From assembly GCF_022458985.1 (NCBI RefSeq), contig NC_061774.1, positions 9,724,616 through 9,788,615 of the forward strand: a stretch of DNA of 64,000 nucleotides, read 5' to 3'. Made by a program: the position numbers and the translations under genes. Source of the DNA: Mugil cephalus. Lineage: Eukaryota > Chordata > Actinopteri > Mugiliformes > Mugilidae. The notes beneath the pieces are model-generated. The model was not told where the DNA came from. It saw nothing but the letters and a program-made list of their open reading frames with translations, and made no database searches. This document shows, in pieces, positions 1-12,100 of the stretch; position 1 is the first letter of the stretch, and each line of letters opens with the position of its first letter.

Positions 1-426
1 GAACTTCAACTGAATCAATCAAATGAATCAATATGATTCGGAGGAACACATTTCTGAGGTATCTTCTAGGTTTCATTGAAAATATCCACAGATACAATGT
101 TCTTTCCCTACTGACAAGATTTCATCTATTAAGCTGCAGCAGTTTTCTTAGTGTTACATTGCAATGAAGCCTGTACTAAAACAAATCCCTTTAACAAAGT
201 TTCTGATCTTATCATCATCTTTTTGGCTTAAACTCTGCTTTGAACTCCAAACAAGTGATTTAATTTCAATTCTTCATGAGACATGAATCTTAAGACTTAA
301 GATTTCAGGCTTCCAATAGGCTTTAAATAAAAATCGTCACAAATCTAAGTACTAAAAAAATAATTTTTGCACAGAGTAAATAGTTTTATGGTTAGAAATG
401 TGTCAAAATCAAAAACAGACTCTTAC
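1..426 (-). other. Intron of the zbtb3-like gene
   Basis: AT-rich sequence downstream of the GTAAGA donor (complement, 421-426). No open reading frame with zinc-finger motifs and no structured RNA was seen. The next exon is outside the window. Confidence 0.6.
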
Positions 427-1253
427 CTGTACGTCTCAGTGGTGCTACAGGGGCTGCAAAGTGCCGACCCTTCTCCGTGACCCCCAGTGCCCAACCTGAT
501 GTGACCTCCGGATGCAGGAGCAGACCGAGCTGTAATGAGGCCCTGGACCCGCTCTCTTCCCGGTGGCAGAGGAGGGATGTCGATGCCAGGCTGGGTGGTG
601 TCAGCCAGGTCAGGGCTCAGAGGAGTTTGAATACGTGGCTCTGATGACCCCCCACCCGATGTCCTTTGCTCAGACTTTATTGACTCCACCTCACCCCTTT
701 CTGCCACTATGGCTAGTGATAACAGTGGCGCTGCCACGGTCACTGAATTTGAGTGATCTGCCGCCATGGCCACCATGAGATCAGTCCCGCCGTCACCACC
801 ACCTTCCCTCCTCGCCTCCGCCGCCTTCTTCAAACCGCCGCTCTCTTCGGGGCGAGTGCTGTCTGCCTCGGCCAGAGGCCCCCGTCTCTGCAGTCGCCTC
901 TTGCATACTCTCACCACCTCGTTCATGTGGAGAAAGCTTGCAGCCGCCAGTATGTCCTCCACTGGAGGAGACTCCTCCAGCTGCAGCACGCCTTCGTAGA
1001 CAAAGTCCAAGAGCAAGGCAAAGGCGGCAGACGTGACGATGTCGCTGTCAAGTGTGACAGAGCTGCCGGTGCCGTTTCCCCCGGGAGAGTCGGAGTAGAA
1101 CATGTGGAAGAAAGGTGAGCAGGAGGCCAAGACGGCCCTGTGAGCCAGGAAGCGGGATGAGCCCACCAGCACGGTGCAGTCACAGAGGAAGCCCCGCTGA
1201 CGCTGGGAGCGCAGAGCCGACAGCAGCTGCTGGGAATGCTGGGGAAACTCCAT
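427..1253 (-). CDS. zbtb3: ZBTB3-like BTB/POZ zinc-finger protein, first coding exon (partial)
   Basis: This exon encodes the first 275 residues and part of the next codon of a BTB/POZ transcription factor. The ATG at 1251-1253 (complement) opens with [11 protein letters not shown]. The BTB fold follows (about residues 5-125) with [26 protein letters not shown] and a late VCKRRLQ helix, then the [11 protein letters not shown] linker typical of the ZBTB3/ZBTB18/ZBTB42 group. The SQQLL and SCSPFF details favour ZBTB3. BTB domains dimerise and recruit co-repressors; C2H2 fingers would bind DNA, but none are seen here because their exons lie left of base 1. The exon ends at a consensus donor (complement of 421-427, CAG|GTAAGA) that would otherwise read straight into a stop. 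A consensus acceptor lies three bases before the ATG, so the 5' UTR is split. The low-complexity stretch after the BTB domain (Gly, Glu, Arg rich) is usual for the family linker. ZBTB18 or ZBTB42 paralogues are the alternatives. Confidence 0.75.
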
Positions 1254-1256
1254 CAC

Positions 1257-1718
1257 CTGAGTGTGGATAAATATATAAACAGACAATGTATGACAACAGA
1301 GTAATAATTCTGTAATAATTCACAATATGTCTTCATAGTAAAAATGATAACAAATAGGACACTGTATATAAATAAATGCTTACAACTGTCTTGACCACAA
1401 ATACGACATAGTGTGTAACAAACTTATTGCCTGTTTGTTTACTGCATATAAAAGCCAAATGTTTGCACACAGGAACACAGCAGGAAAACGCCCGATTTGT
1501 ACTAATACTTTGGGGGCTACAATTAAAATTGTCCATCGTGTATTTTTTAAATTATCTTTATTTCTATATATATATGGTTTATACCTCGGTGCGTTTTTAG
1601 TTTCAATGCTAATGCTAACCTAAAAAAAAAAAATAAAAAAAATAAAATGAGATTTCAACAGAAGTTGTAAAACATGAGTTATTAACATTTATTTAAATAA
1701 TAAAATAAAAATACTCAC
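1257..1718 (-). other. 5' UTR intron of the zbtb3-like gene
   Basis: On the complement this stretch is bounded by a GTGAGT donor (1713-1718) and a CAG acceptor (1257-1259) three bases before the zbtb3 start codon. It is AT-rich, with an A-run near 1622-1648. No coding content was seen. Confidence 0.45.
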
Positions 1719-2398
1719 GGACAGCGCGGACAGTTGCGAGCCTTCAGACCGCTATCATGCTTTAACCTCTCTCACGTTTCCATGGCGACCAGTCGGAAAT
1801 CTTCGGTCTAATGGCAGCGTCTGTGTCCACTAGATGATTTTTTAACAAGATACGGCAAGCAGGTGAAAAAGAAACGAGGAAAACGACATTATACGTGTCA
1901 AAAAATAAACTCCCAAGATGTCTTAAATGCGACGTTGTGCAGAAAGAACCCCAGGTATCCCCAACACAAACATGCTAACACTTCTTAGCCAAGTTAGCCA
2001 GTTGAATTCCAGCAGCTACGGTGAGTGCTCCTGTCGGGAAGGGCTGTCAACTGCAGAGAGGCAGCAGCCACTCATTCTGGTGCTGCCTCAGCCTGTTCAA
2101 GAATATATTTTCTTACCTGCACTCACTCAGGCAACAGCTGTGTGACTGATGTTTTCCACCTCCAGTGCAAACAAACAAAACAAAACAAAAAAATATTATG
2201 CAGCTTTTCCTCTGTGGTGCCAAGTTCCCTCGCCACAGTGCCCCCTCAAGCGGATGACTGGAACAGACAGGAAGTGGGAGCAGACCGCACGTCTGTTTAC
2301 AGTTTACTGACCACAAGTAATGACAGAGTTTCTCAGAAATTAAAAACAGTTCGTATCACCGTGTGCAACTGCCTGAGTGTCTGCGTTGCTTGCATTTA
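1719..2398. promoter_or_regulatory. Shared head-to-head promoter region, zbtb3-like / trpt1
   Basis: The zbtb3-like gene reads left and trpt1 reads right from this 680-base interval. On the complement a consensus donor at 1713-1718 implies a non-coding first zbtb3 exon starting in the CpG-containing stretch around 1719-1800. The trpt1 start codon is at 2399. The interval should therefore hold both transcription starts and the trpt1 5' UTR. No TATA box at a convincing position was recognised. The assignment is inferred from gene geometry. Confidence 0.5.
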
Positions 2399-4946
2399 AT
2401 GGACGCTAGCAGAGCAGGGCGAGGAGGTAAAAGAAGAAGAGGAGGAGGGAGAGGAAGTCGTGGTGGAGAGGTGAGAGGTTACACCTCTATAAAGAGCTCC
2501 AGTAATTCAGATAGTGATCTATTTATCAGTCCAGTGTTACATTTCTGTCTGTAAAACTGAAACTGAAGGGGCTTTCAGGCATTCACTGTAGATGATTTGG
2601 TGGGGTGAAGTCTAGGTCCTATATTTAAGCCAGAGCTATAATTAGAGCTGAACATGAGTGTGTTAAGTGATGCCTTCTCCACTAACAGGACAGAGATGTC
2701 TGTCTGTCTAAATCCATGTCTTACACACTACGCCATGGAGCAAGTCGGATGGGTCTTCAAATGGGTACAGGTGAGCTGCTCATAATCCGTCCCGGTAAAA
2801 CAATTATCCTTTTGACCTGTTTCCTTCTTTTAACAGATCCATTCTTTTGATTATCTCTGTTTTGGAGCTGTTTCCTCTTTTTATCTGGTTCTGATAAAAA
2901 ATAACAATAAAATGTGGTAATTCAGTACAGTATATTTTAGTACTTATGCTTTGTATTTAAACAGATTGTTTTGTTCTATGTCATCCAACATCCATTGCGG
3001 AAATATCACCTTAACCCTGATAGCTCTCACCCCCCTAGACGGCTTCCTGTTCGTGGAGGAACTCCTGGCTCACCCGCAGTTTCGCTCGTACTCGCAGGGA
3101 GACGTTGAGAGAGTCGTTGCCACAAATGACAAGCAGCGCTTTAAGCTCCGTTCCCACCCAGAGGACGGGCGGCTGCAGATTCGAGCCAATCAGGGCCATT
3201 CAGTACAGGTACAGACAGAGCCGTGTGTGGTTACAGATGTGGACACCTGCAAACTGTAACAAGAGTATATGTGATCTAGATGTTCTTTGAGGAGTTCAAA
3301 CCAAGCCGCAAGAATATGCAGATGATGGTGTTGTCATAATCCCAACCTGAATCCGTTATACACTGCCTGGCCAAAAAAAAAAAGGATTTAACTAAGCAGA
3401 TAAGACGAGTCTACTGGATAATTACTGCATGGGTGATTATCTTTCAGCAAGCAAAAAGTTATTTAACCCCAACTGATGCAATGAGTAGCTTCTCATTTCT
3501 TAAACAACCATGTCGAAAGACACATCCCGTGGTTGTGGAAAAGATGTTAGTCTGTTTGAGAAGGGTCAAATCATTGGTATGCATCAAACAGAGAAAACAT
3601 CTAAGGAGACTGAAGCGGAAACTACTAAAATTGGGTTAAGAACTGTCCAACGCATCCATGTTATTCCATCAAAGGATTTTTTCTTTCCTGAGGGCCCGGG
3701 CATATTCCAAGATGACAATGCCAAGATTCATGGGGCTCAAATTGTGAAAGAATGGTTCAGGGAGCATGAGACATCACTTTCACACATGGATTGGCCACCA
3801 CAGAATCCAGACCTGAACCCCACTGAGAATCTTTGGGATGTGCTGGAGAAGGCTTAAGGCAGTTGTCAGACTCTCCCATCATCTTCTTATCCTGCTGGAA
3901 TAAAAACTAAAGACGGTCCAACAAAAAATCAGAGTGTGTGGCCTTTTTTTTTTTTAGTGGCGACTTTTTGTTTTGGCCACACAGTGTATAATAGATACAG
4001 ATAAAACAGATGAGATAATTGTGTTTTTGTTGTGAGCCTAAAATGATAATACTTCGTGTGTAATTGGTGTTAGGTAAAGGTATCTGATTTGCTGCAAAGA
4101 CTGACATGTCAGCTGAACATTAGACGTATGAAAAGAATCGCCTACCTTGGATTTAATAATTTCTCGTGTTATTTTCCACTGATGTGTTCAGATGTTCATA
4201 ACTAACCACTGAAACAAAGTAACAAAACAAAACTATTTTTCACTTTCGTAAGCCTCCATAAACCTTAATCTCATCAGACGAACTTTGTGCCTGTCTGCGT
4301 TCATGCGATCAGGTTATGGATTTGGAGCTGAAGCACGTAATGGCTGGTTCTCCCGACTGCCCAGCTGAGGCTGTTCATGGCTCCTACCTCCGCAACTGGA
4401 GCTCCATCCAGCAGCAGGGCCTGAGCCGCATGAGGAGGACACACATCCATCTGGCATGCGGTCTGCCTGAGGAGGATGGCGTCATCAGCGGTATGAGAGT
4501 CTGACGGAAAGGGGCTCGTCAGCTGAACATTTAGCAAAATCTGACTGACAGTCTTATTTCTTTTCCCGTCAGGCATGAGGAAAGACTGTGATCTAGCTGT
4601 GTTTATTGATGTCCCCAAAGCCCTTGCTGGTAAGATTACCCGCTGGTGGCTGCCGTCCAGTTTTCTACATCCACCTTATGTGTAGAAATCAATATCTTAA
4701 GACATGTTTCTTGTGTTTATCTGACTGTAAAGATGGTATTGAGTTCTTCTGGTCAGAGAATGGTGTGTTGCTGACGGCGGGTGATGCTGAGGGTAAACTT
4801 CTCCCTAAATACTTCACCCGAGCCCTGAGACTGAGACCTACAAGTAAGAAAGACTGTCATACAGCCGTAAAAGTTATTTCTTGTTTACTTGTCCAATCAG
4901 GTCATTTTTGTCTTGTTTTTCAGAGTGCGTCCTGCCTCTACAATAG
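2399..4946 (+). CDS. trpt1: tRNA 2'-phosphotransferase 1 (Trpt1/Tpt1/KptA family), 7 coding exons
   Basis: Trpt1 removes the 2'-phosphate left at the splice junction by ligation of spliced tRNA, using NAD+ and releasing ADP-ribose 1''-2''-cyclic phosphate. Coding exons are 2399-2470, 2689-2770, 3039-3208, 4313-4490, 4573-4629, 4733-4843 and 4924-4946. All joints are GT..AG and phases match, giving 693 nt, or 230 residues plus TAG (mammalian proteins are about 250). An Arg/Gly-rich N-terminus is followed by the family motifs: SYTLRHG with Arg39-His40, [10 protein letters not shown] with Arg100, HGSYLRNW at about 130-137 and [10 protein letters not shown] with Arg149/150. These match the Arg-His-Arg-Arg NAD+/phosphate-binding tetrad of KptA. 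Intron 3 carries a Tc1-like insertion. The gene is tail to tail with fermt3 and head to head with the zbtb3-like gene. The chosen ATG is the only one giving the usual basic N-terminus in frame. Confidence 0.93.
3361..3986 (+). mobile_element. Short Tc1-like DNA transposon with internally deleted transposase
   Basis: The element is 626 bp with 16-base terminal inverted repeats (CACTGCCTGGCCAAAA and CACTGTGTGGCCAAAA, 14 of 16 matching). It is flanked on both sides by TA (3359-3360 and 3987-3988), the Tc1/mariner target. An open frame from 3510 to 3857 keeps an N-terminal piece (start MSKDTSRG), then jumps to the catalytic-domain motifs [11 protein letters not shown] and [10 protein letters not shown] and stops early. 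The region that should hold the first catalytic Asp is missing, so the copy cannot encode a working transposase. It lies inside trpt1 intron 3 in the same orientation. Confidence 0.88.
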
Positions 4947-5247
4947 CAGCAGAGGATACTGAGTCGTCTGAACATGTTAGCATCCTGTGACTGGTGTGAT
5001 CTTGGTAACAGTTGTTTGACAACAACAACCTCCTAGCGAAGCGCTTTTTATTCTGACATTCAGAAATCGTTCCAAATGGGACTTAAATTGCTCGCAGAAT
5101 TTTTGTTTTATTATTGAAAACAAACTACATAAAAAGCATGGTTTCTTTCTTCTTTTTTTTTTGACAATTCAGCCACTTTGTGCTGACAAATGTCACTTTT
5201 GACTCATTAGTGTAGAGGTGTTGTTTTCTGTGTTGCATTCAATGTTA

Positions 5248-5253
5248 AATAAA
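5248..5253 (+). terminator. Candidate polyadenylation signal of trpt1
   Basis: AATAAA about 300 bases after the trpt1 stop codon, followed within 30-60 bases by T/GT-containing sequence. It is the first good signal on this strand after the stop. Confidence 0.5.
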
Positions 5254-6172
5254 CTGTCACACTGCCTACCAACGTACTTTAGCAGCCAGGCCTTTAAATA
5301 AAGGATCATTTGAAACCGTCTTGTATGCGCGGTTAGTCACGTGAGTAAGCAGCATGGGAAACCAGGGGATGCAGACAGTGTGGTTTAACGGACTGCTTCA
5401 ACAGTTTCTTGTAAGATATGGACACACTCTCGCTCACACACAGTATGTTAGGGGAGATAATTGGTTAGACGCTTCCTGTGTAACAAGCAACAGAAATAAA
5501 CACCATATGTCAAGACCATAAGGAGTGAAGACAAGAGAAAATGAAACGTGAAACACTACATTTATTTTAGTAATTGCTTTTCTATTCATATGTTTTTTTT
5601 GTGGCGAACATTTCGTATCGGCATTTATTTTCATATCTTAGCGGTAATACTGTGAATGCTCTAAAGTGACTTTCACTTATTATTCAAGTCTCAGTGACCG
5701 TGAGTCTGCAGGTCTCGACAAAGCGTGACTTTAGTCTAGAAGTGGTTAAAGGAAGGAAAAGCTGCAGCTGGCTGAATCAGATGTTGATTTTATATTTCTG
5801 TGAGTCTGATTGTTGATCCCGCTGATCCGAGGCCAGGTTTGACCCAGCAGCAGTCCACCCTGAAGGGAGGGGGAAGTCACCATGAGAACCACTGCAGTCT
5901 TGAACTGTCTGAACATGAGTCTGGCATCCACTGATGCAGCTTACAAATAACAGTGTTTGTGTGTGGAGAGCAAACGCAAGATCCGTACGTGTATGGAGAG
6001 ATAAGCTCGGCTGTAACACATTTACAATGAACAGAATATGTTATTTTGATCCTTTCTCGTGCTGTTCTTATCCTCCGAATGTAAAATCCTATTTGATTTT
6101 CCACCGTAGAGACACACAGGTGATCTGATGCGCTGTGAAGGATCCATTTCGTAATGTCTGTGTGTTTCAGCC
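5254..6172. other. Convergent 3' region between trpt1 and fermt3
   Basis: No gene is seen. On the complement it should hold the fermt3 3' UTR. AATAAA on the minus strand occurs at 5624-5629 and 5561-5566, so the two 3' UTRs need not overlap. Confidence 0.5.
5561..5566 (-). terminator. Candidate polyadenylation signal of fermt3
   Basis: TTTATT on the plus strand (AATAAA on the minus strand), about 600 bases past the fermt3 stop. A second copy sits at 5624-5629, so either may be used. Confidence 0.35.
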
Positions 6173-9100
6173 TCAGAGAGCTTCGTGGCCGCCGGTCAGC
6201 TTGTGGAAGAGCTCCTCGTTAAGCACGTCACTCTTTTCACGGCTGCGAGTCGACATGAAAATGTAGCCTCCGATAAACTCGTGAACAATTTTGCAGTCAG
6301 CTGTCACGCAGCTGAAGGCAATGTTCACGTTCCCTTCAAACTCAATGGCCACCTGTAGGAAGAGGTTTAAGAAGAGCAGCTTAATTTAGGGCTGACAAAT
6401 ATAGTTTGTAACCGAACACCTGCCCACTTCTAAACACAAAATCTGAAATCGTGGAAACTGTCCTGAAACACTGTTTGTTGTCTTACCTGTCGTATGTCCC
6501 AGTTGACATTCCACTGCTTCATGTTGTTATAGCGCCAGGTTTTGACCACATCACCCACCCCCAGGTCGATGCGGATCAGACGGTTGGGGGCGATGCCCAG
6601 CACCTCGTCTTTTCGGCTGCCCTTGAACCTGTTGGCCAAAGATGTTTTTTAGCTTCCTTACTATTTTCAAGTCATCTATCGGTTTAGAGTCAATACTGTG
6701 ATAGAGTTCAAAATTTGGGAAGGGAAGATTTATCCCCATGAATTATTGGTAACTTGTGACCGTTTCTTAACAAGAATGCAAAAAAATAATTTATTGTTTT
6801 ATTACGTTAGTCTGACTGCAGGTCAACACCACTTGAATTGTGTATTTCCCTGAAGTACTACTTTGGTAAAAATGTATACAGTATACACAATCAGGCATAA
6901 CATTATGACCATCCTCCTATTATTGTGTACGTTTCCCTTGTGCCTCCAAAACAGTTGTGAATTTGGAGGCCAGGTCAACACCTTGTGCTGTTCTTCATGC
7001 TTTATTTTAGTTGCTCCTAAACCGTTTTTAGGGCTTGTGTGTGTGTGTGTGTGTCAGGCTGCATCCTCCTGGGGACGGCTGCTGCCATCATTGCTAATGG
7101 GTGGGGGTGTCTGGTCTGGTCTAAGTGGGTGGTACAAGTCTAAGTAACATCCACATAAATGCCAGGTCCAAAAGTTTCCCAGCAGAACATTGCACTGTCA
7201 CGAGATGCTCAATGTCACTTACTTTCCTCGATCGGTGTATTACAGACTTACAACTTCAACATTTATTTACTTCAATTAAAAGTAGAGAAAGAGTAAATGT
7301 CAGTGCTTTATATCGACCCAGCAACATCAGACTTTGTCTGTGATGAGTTCAGTGGCACCGGATCAGTTCTTAAATTCCTTAAATGAAAATTTAAACTCAA
7401 CCTGACAACAACGTATGAGAGTCCAAAGTCAGGCAGGGCCTGCCAGATCTGCAGGAAGCGCATCACTGCATCTGTCAGTGAGAGCTGAGCCACATTCTGG
7501 TACGCGTCCAGGATCCGAGGGGTCAGCTGGAAGAGCAGGCACACAGAGTAAAAGATCAGATGTAATTATATTTTTGCTGCCTTGAGCAGAAACCGGGGTG
7601 AGTTTGAAGTTGCAGAAATGTTCAATTAGCTCAGCTGCACTAAATTACCGTGCTGCTGTCCAGGAAAATGATTATGGTCATTTCAGTTGGTAATTAAGGC
7701 CACTGCTAAATGTCATCCTCAGTATAAAGGATCAATGAATGCTCTGCTGTAGCTGCTGTAGCTGCCTACTGGAATTATAACACATCATATCTGCTATGTT
7801 TTGGGCCATTTTATAAAAGTTCCACGTCTTCCTGTACCTGTTTGGGTTTGTACTTCTTATGGTAGCGTGGTGATACCAGACTGTGAGTGTTGATGCTTTC
7901 ATCATTGGCAGCTGCGTTGCCATGGGAACCGGAGGTGGTCCTTTGCATAGCCAGGAAGGAGCGGATGCTCTGGATTTCGCTCTGGAAACTGCTGTCTGCG
8001 AGGCTCTTGCCTTTGGAGGCCAGCCGACACGCAGCCATCCACTGAGCGTACTGCTGCTCCTGGAGGGCACCAGACACAGAGCAAAGAGAGAGACAGGTGT
8101 GACTGTGGGCAGAGCTGAGGTGGAGAGACAAAGATAGAGGTGTTGAAATGGAGGTGGTGGAAAAGACAGGGGCCTCACGTTCTCACAGCGCAGATAGACC
8201 TCATTCATGCCCTCAGGTGCTGGTATTAGGAGCCTGATAAGGAACTTCTGTGCTGCCACATTAACGTCTGGAGCCACTTCACATCCTGCATTCAGGACAA
8301 AAAGCAAATAGCAGTGTTTTGCGCTGAAATGAGATTTCCACAGATTATCCATGAAGAATGTATGAAAAACATTTTTTTTTTCTGTTTTACTCATTATTTT
8401 ACTTATTTTTTTTGTATTAAAAATTGCGTACCTTTGAGGTTGATCTGTTGAATGGGCTCTCCAATGCTCTCCTCTTTGCTCTTGAAATAAGAGATGGAGG
8501 TGTCCTGGAACTTGAACCAGTACTGCTTGTATCCCTTCAGAGTCAGCCTCTTGGGTCTGAATTGTACAGTCAAACTTATCAGTTTCACCAAAACATCTTT
8601 TCACAAGAGTTAAAATTACAAACGCATCACCCATTTCTGTTCATTCTGTTCATCTTACCTGAAAATCTTCAGGTAGTCATTGAGTTCTGGTGCCGTCATA
8701 TTTTCCTGGATGAAAGGTTTTTTTTTTCAGTTGCATGATTGACATCTCTCGTATTGTTCAAATAACCTTTGTTTCTATATGATACATCCTTTATGACATT
8801 ATGTTTCAAATGGTGACACAGGGAACATCTTCAGTCATTTAACAACTTGAATGTATCCTGAAATAACTGATGCAGGAAGTAATTTCACAAGTCTGACCAG
8901 CAACTCGGATGCAGAGCTACTCTCTCCCTCCATCTTGACTTCCAGAGACTGTAAGGCGGATTCCAGGTCGTCCATGGCTGCGTTCGAGCTCACTATCTGG
9001 GGCTCCGACTGAGCCACTTTACTGACGTGGTACTGCATGAATGTGAAAGCAAGAGAGGGGTGAGACACATTTCAAACTTTGTAAAATGTGTTAAAAGGAC

Positions 9101-12100
9101 AAAAAAAAAAAAAAACTGAAAACGTTATATTTTCCCTCCAGCAGCAGCATTTCCTACCTGCAGGGCTCCAAACAGCATCATCTCCTCCTCTGTGCAGTCG
9201 ATGTCCTCCAGTAGGATGGCCCAGCGCGCCTGCTCATACAGCTGGGTCAGACGCACAACATCGTACTGCAGAGCCAAACGGCCGGACAAATGAGGGGAGT
9301 GGGATCAGAGAAGGGTTGTAATGTCAAATACACACAAAAAAATCCATGAAAAATATATGAAAAACAAGACATGCGCACACACCTTGGGGTCTATATCGTA
9401 GAAGGCAAAGTATTTGAAGCGCAGCCAGAGGCGATCATTTTCTTGGACGCCCTGCTGCATGAGAGATCGGGATGAGTCCAACCACCTGAGAGAGAAAGAA
9501 AACAAATGTGTTTGTGTTTATACTTGTATATAACATGTATGCATTACATATGTAGTATTTATCTCATATATATGACTATCCTATCTTTATATGGTGAATT
9601 CCGAGACCAATTTTTTATTTGAGTCATTTTTTGTTACTGACTGTATGACTTCTTAGACCAGTGGATCATTTTGTTTTAAGGTAAGTTTTGACTTTTCATG
9701 TCTTTTTTTTTTTTTTTTTTGCAACAGCAGCTAAAGATTAGTAGCTACTTCAAGTTTAAAGCAGCTTTGAACTTGAGCTCAAAGAGAGAGGCAAAGAAAT
9801 CAAAAATAAAAGTAAGTAAAAAAAAACTCATTTGTGTTATGATCATCTGAGTGTGCTCGCCTTATCTGAAAGAACGGCGCTTCAGTGCACATTACAGAGC
9901 ATAAAAGACCTTCAAACAGCTTCAAAGGTAATCCAATTATAGGCACTGTTGGGAGTTATTTTTTTTCAGCCAACATGCACATAAGATAAGCAGGTTTGAA
10001 CTGCCCTCTGAGCTACGGCTCAGCCTCTTTTAATAGCTGATGCATCGGGTAAGTCACACTTTATTGAAGATAAATCTGATTACCGTAACACCACATAGTG
10101 CCGAGTTAAGGAGAAAGTTGTGTCAAATCACCGTCAAGTTCCATTATCCAGCCTGTTCCTTGATAACTGATTGTAACGGGAACATCTCTGTCAGCCTCTG
10201 TTGTAGTGACATGAGTGTGTCAGCATACCTGCCGTTGATGTGAGCCTTGTCCACCACGCTCGCTGGGCGGTACTGCTTGGCTATGACCTCGGGGGCGGGG
10301 GGAGGCTGAGTGACAGACAGCATCTTGTAGATGGCCTCCGTCTGAGCTGAGTCGGCAAAGTGAGCCGGCATGCCGTTGTACAGACAGGGACGGGACACTG
10401 CAAAGGAAGTGGGAGTAAGGGCGTCACAGTCGCATTTTCCAAGAAGAAAACGTTGTAATCTCTAACAGATGGCTCAGTTTGTAGAGTCATACACAGCGGC
10501 TGAATTGCTACTTAACATAACTGTCTTAGCTAAACAAATGTTTGTTTCATTGCTCTTCTTCTCTGCTGCTCGGGCCTTATCATCCCTCAGACTAGAGTCA
10601 TTAAAAATGTGGAGATTTTCTATCACTACACATAGAAAACTGATGCTGGTGCTATGACTTGACTGAAAAATTGCCACAGTAATCCTGCACTGGTTGAACT
10701 GTCACAGATGAAAACTGTAACAGTGCATTAAATCCATGTTTTTGGTGTTTGGAGACTACGAATTATGAAAATTCAAAGTTATTTAATTTTCAAGCAAAAG
10801 CCATCACTTGTGCGTGCCGTGCCCGCAAGGCAAATAAAATGCGATGAGTGTACCCGAGGAAAGGGGCACCTCGGTCAGGTCGTAAATCTCCACTGCCAAG
10901 TCTTTATCTTTCTTTTTCTTCTTCTCCTCCACAGGCCGAAGGAGGGAAAGCTCTTCAGGGCGACGGATGTCTGTGGAGGTAACAGAGAGAGAGAAAGAAT
11001 GGAGGCAAAATGGTTTAGATTTGTTGAACAAAGTATGCCTCAGCAATAATCCAACACAAACATTGATGTTGAGGTACTGAGATGATAAGATGACCCATAG
11101 TGTTCATATGTAAATACATTTGTTCAATAAACAGATTGGGGGTCATTTTTTGATACCTATAGACCCCTTCAAGGGTTGTAATCAATATGATGTATATTGA
11201 GGGGCGGGGCTTAACTGGATGCAACAGATCTAAAACACTATAGCCTGTAAACGGTGGTTAGCATATTTCAGTGGACTGTTTTGGCAAGAACGGACAAGGG
11301 AAACGCATATTTTAGAGAATATACTAATACATTCACTCCCCAAGACCGTGAGTGTTATTTTAAAAAGTTGACTCTGACTCATGGGACTACATTCACCGAC
11401 TCCTACAATCCCACTCACTGTATGGACGATTTGAATGAAAGAGGACACAGAGGGGACGAACTCTGGTCTGTCTTTATCAAGTGAAGCCTCTCCAACAAAG
11501 ATATTACAAGAAGTAAGTGGAACCACTGTGGAGGTAGTAAATGCAACTTCTACTTCTACTTCAACAGCCCTAAAACACGCGGGCTAGTTAGTTCGTGATT
11601 AGCATTAGCATTAATGTGAAACAAGAATCCCTGAAATAATGATTAACTTAATGTAATTTGTTAAGTTGTCCATCCGGTGAGTAATGGATTATTTGATAGG
11701 ATTGCCCACAATGCAATGGGCAGACATTTACACGTACCTAATTGAGACACGAAAGAGAAGCTGAAGGCATACACATCATTATACGCCTGTGTCTCGAATG
11801 GACATGTGCAAGACTTGCAATAGAAGAATTTGAACGATGACCTTTGTCCATATGCGCACAGAGGGGCTGTTTATTATCAATCGAAGCCTCTCCGACAAAG
11901 ACTTTACAAGAAGTAAGCGGAACCACTGTGGAGGGTAAAGTATGTAAATGTAACTTCTGCTTGGACACCCGTGAAACACCCAACTAATGTTGCGTTACCT
12001 AGCAGTAAAAAGAATCCCCTAAATAATGATTAACTTTACTAATTCCAGTGACGATTTAGTCTAACCCATAACGTTTTACAGCCTGAAGCTGATAATGCGT

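Noticed and set aside
753..1118. Plus-strand frames overlapping the zbtb3-like exon
   Set aside because: Antisense shadows of a GC-rich coding exon whose minus-strand frame encodes a clear BTB domain.
7732..8634. 300-codon frame on the minus strand
   Set aside because: It runs through introns and out-of-frame parts of several fermt3 exons. Only the exon at 8179-8285 is in the true frame.
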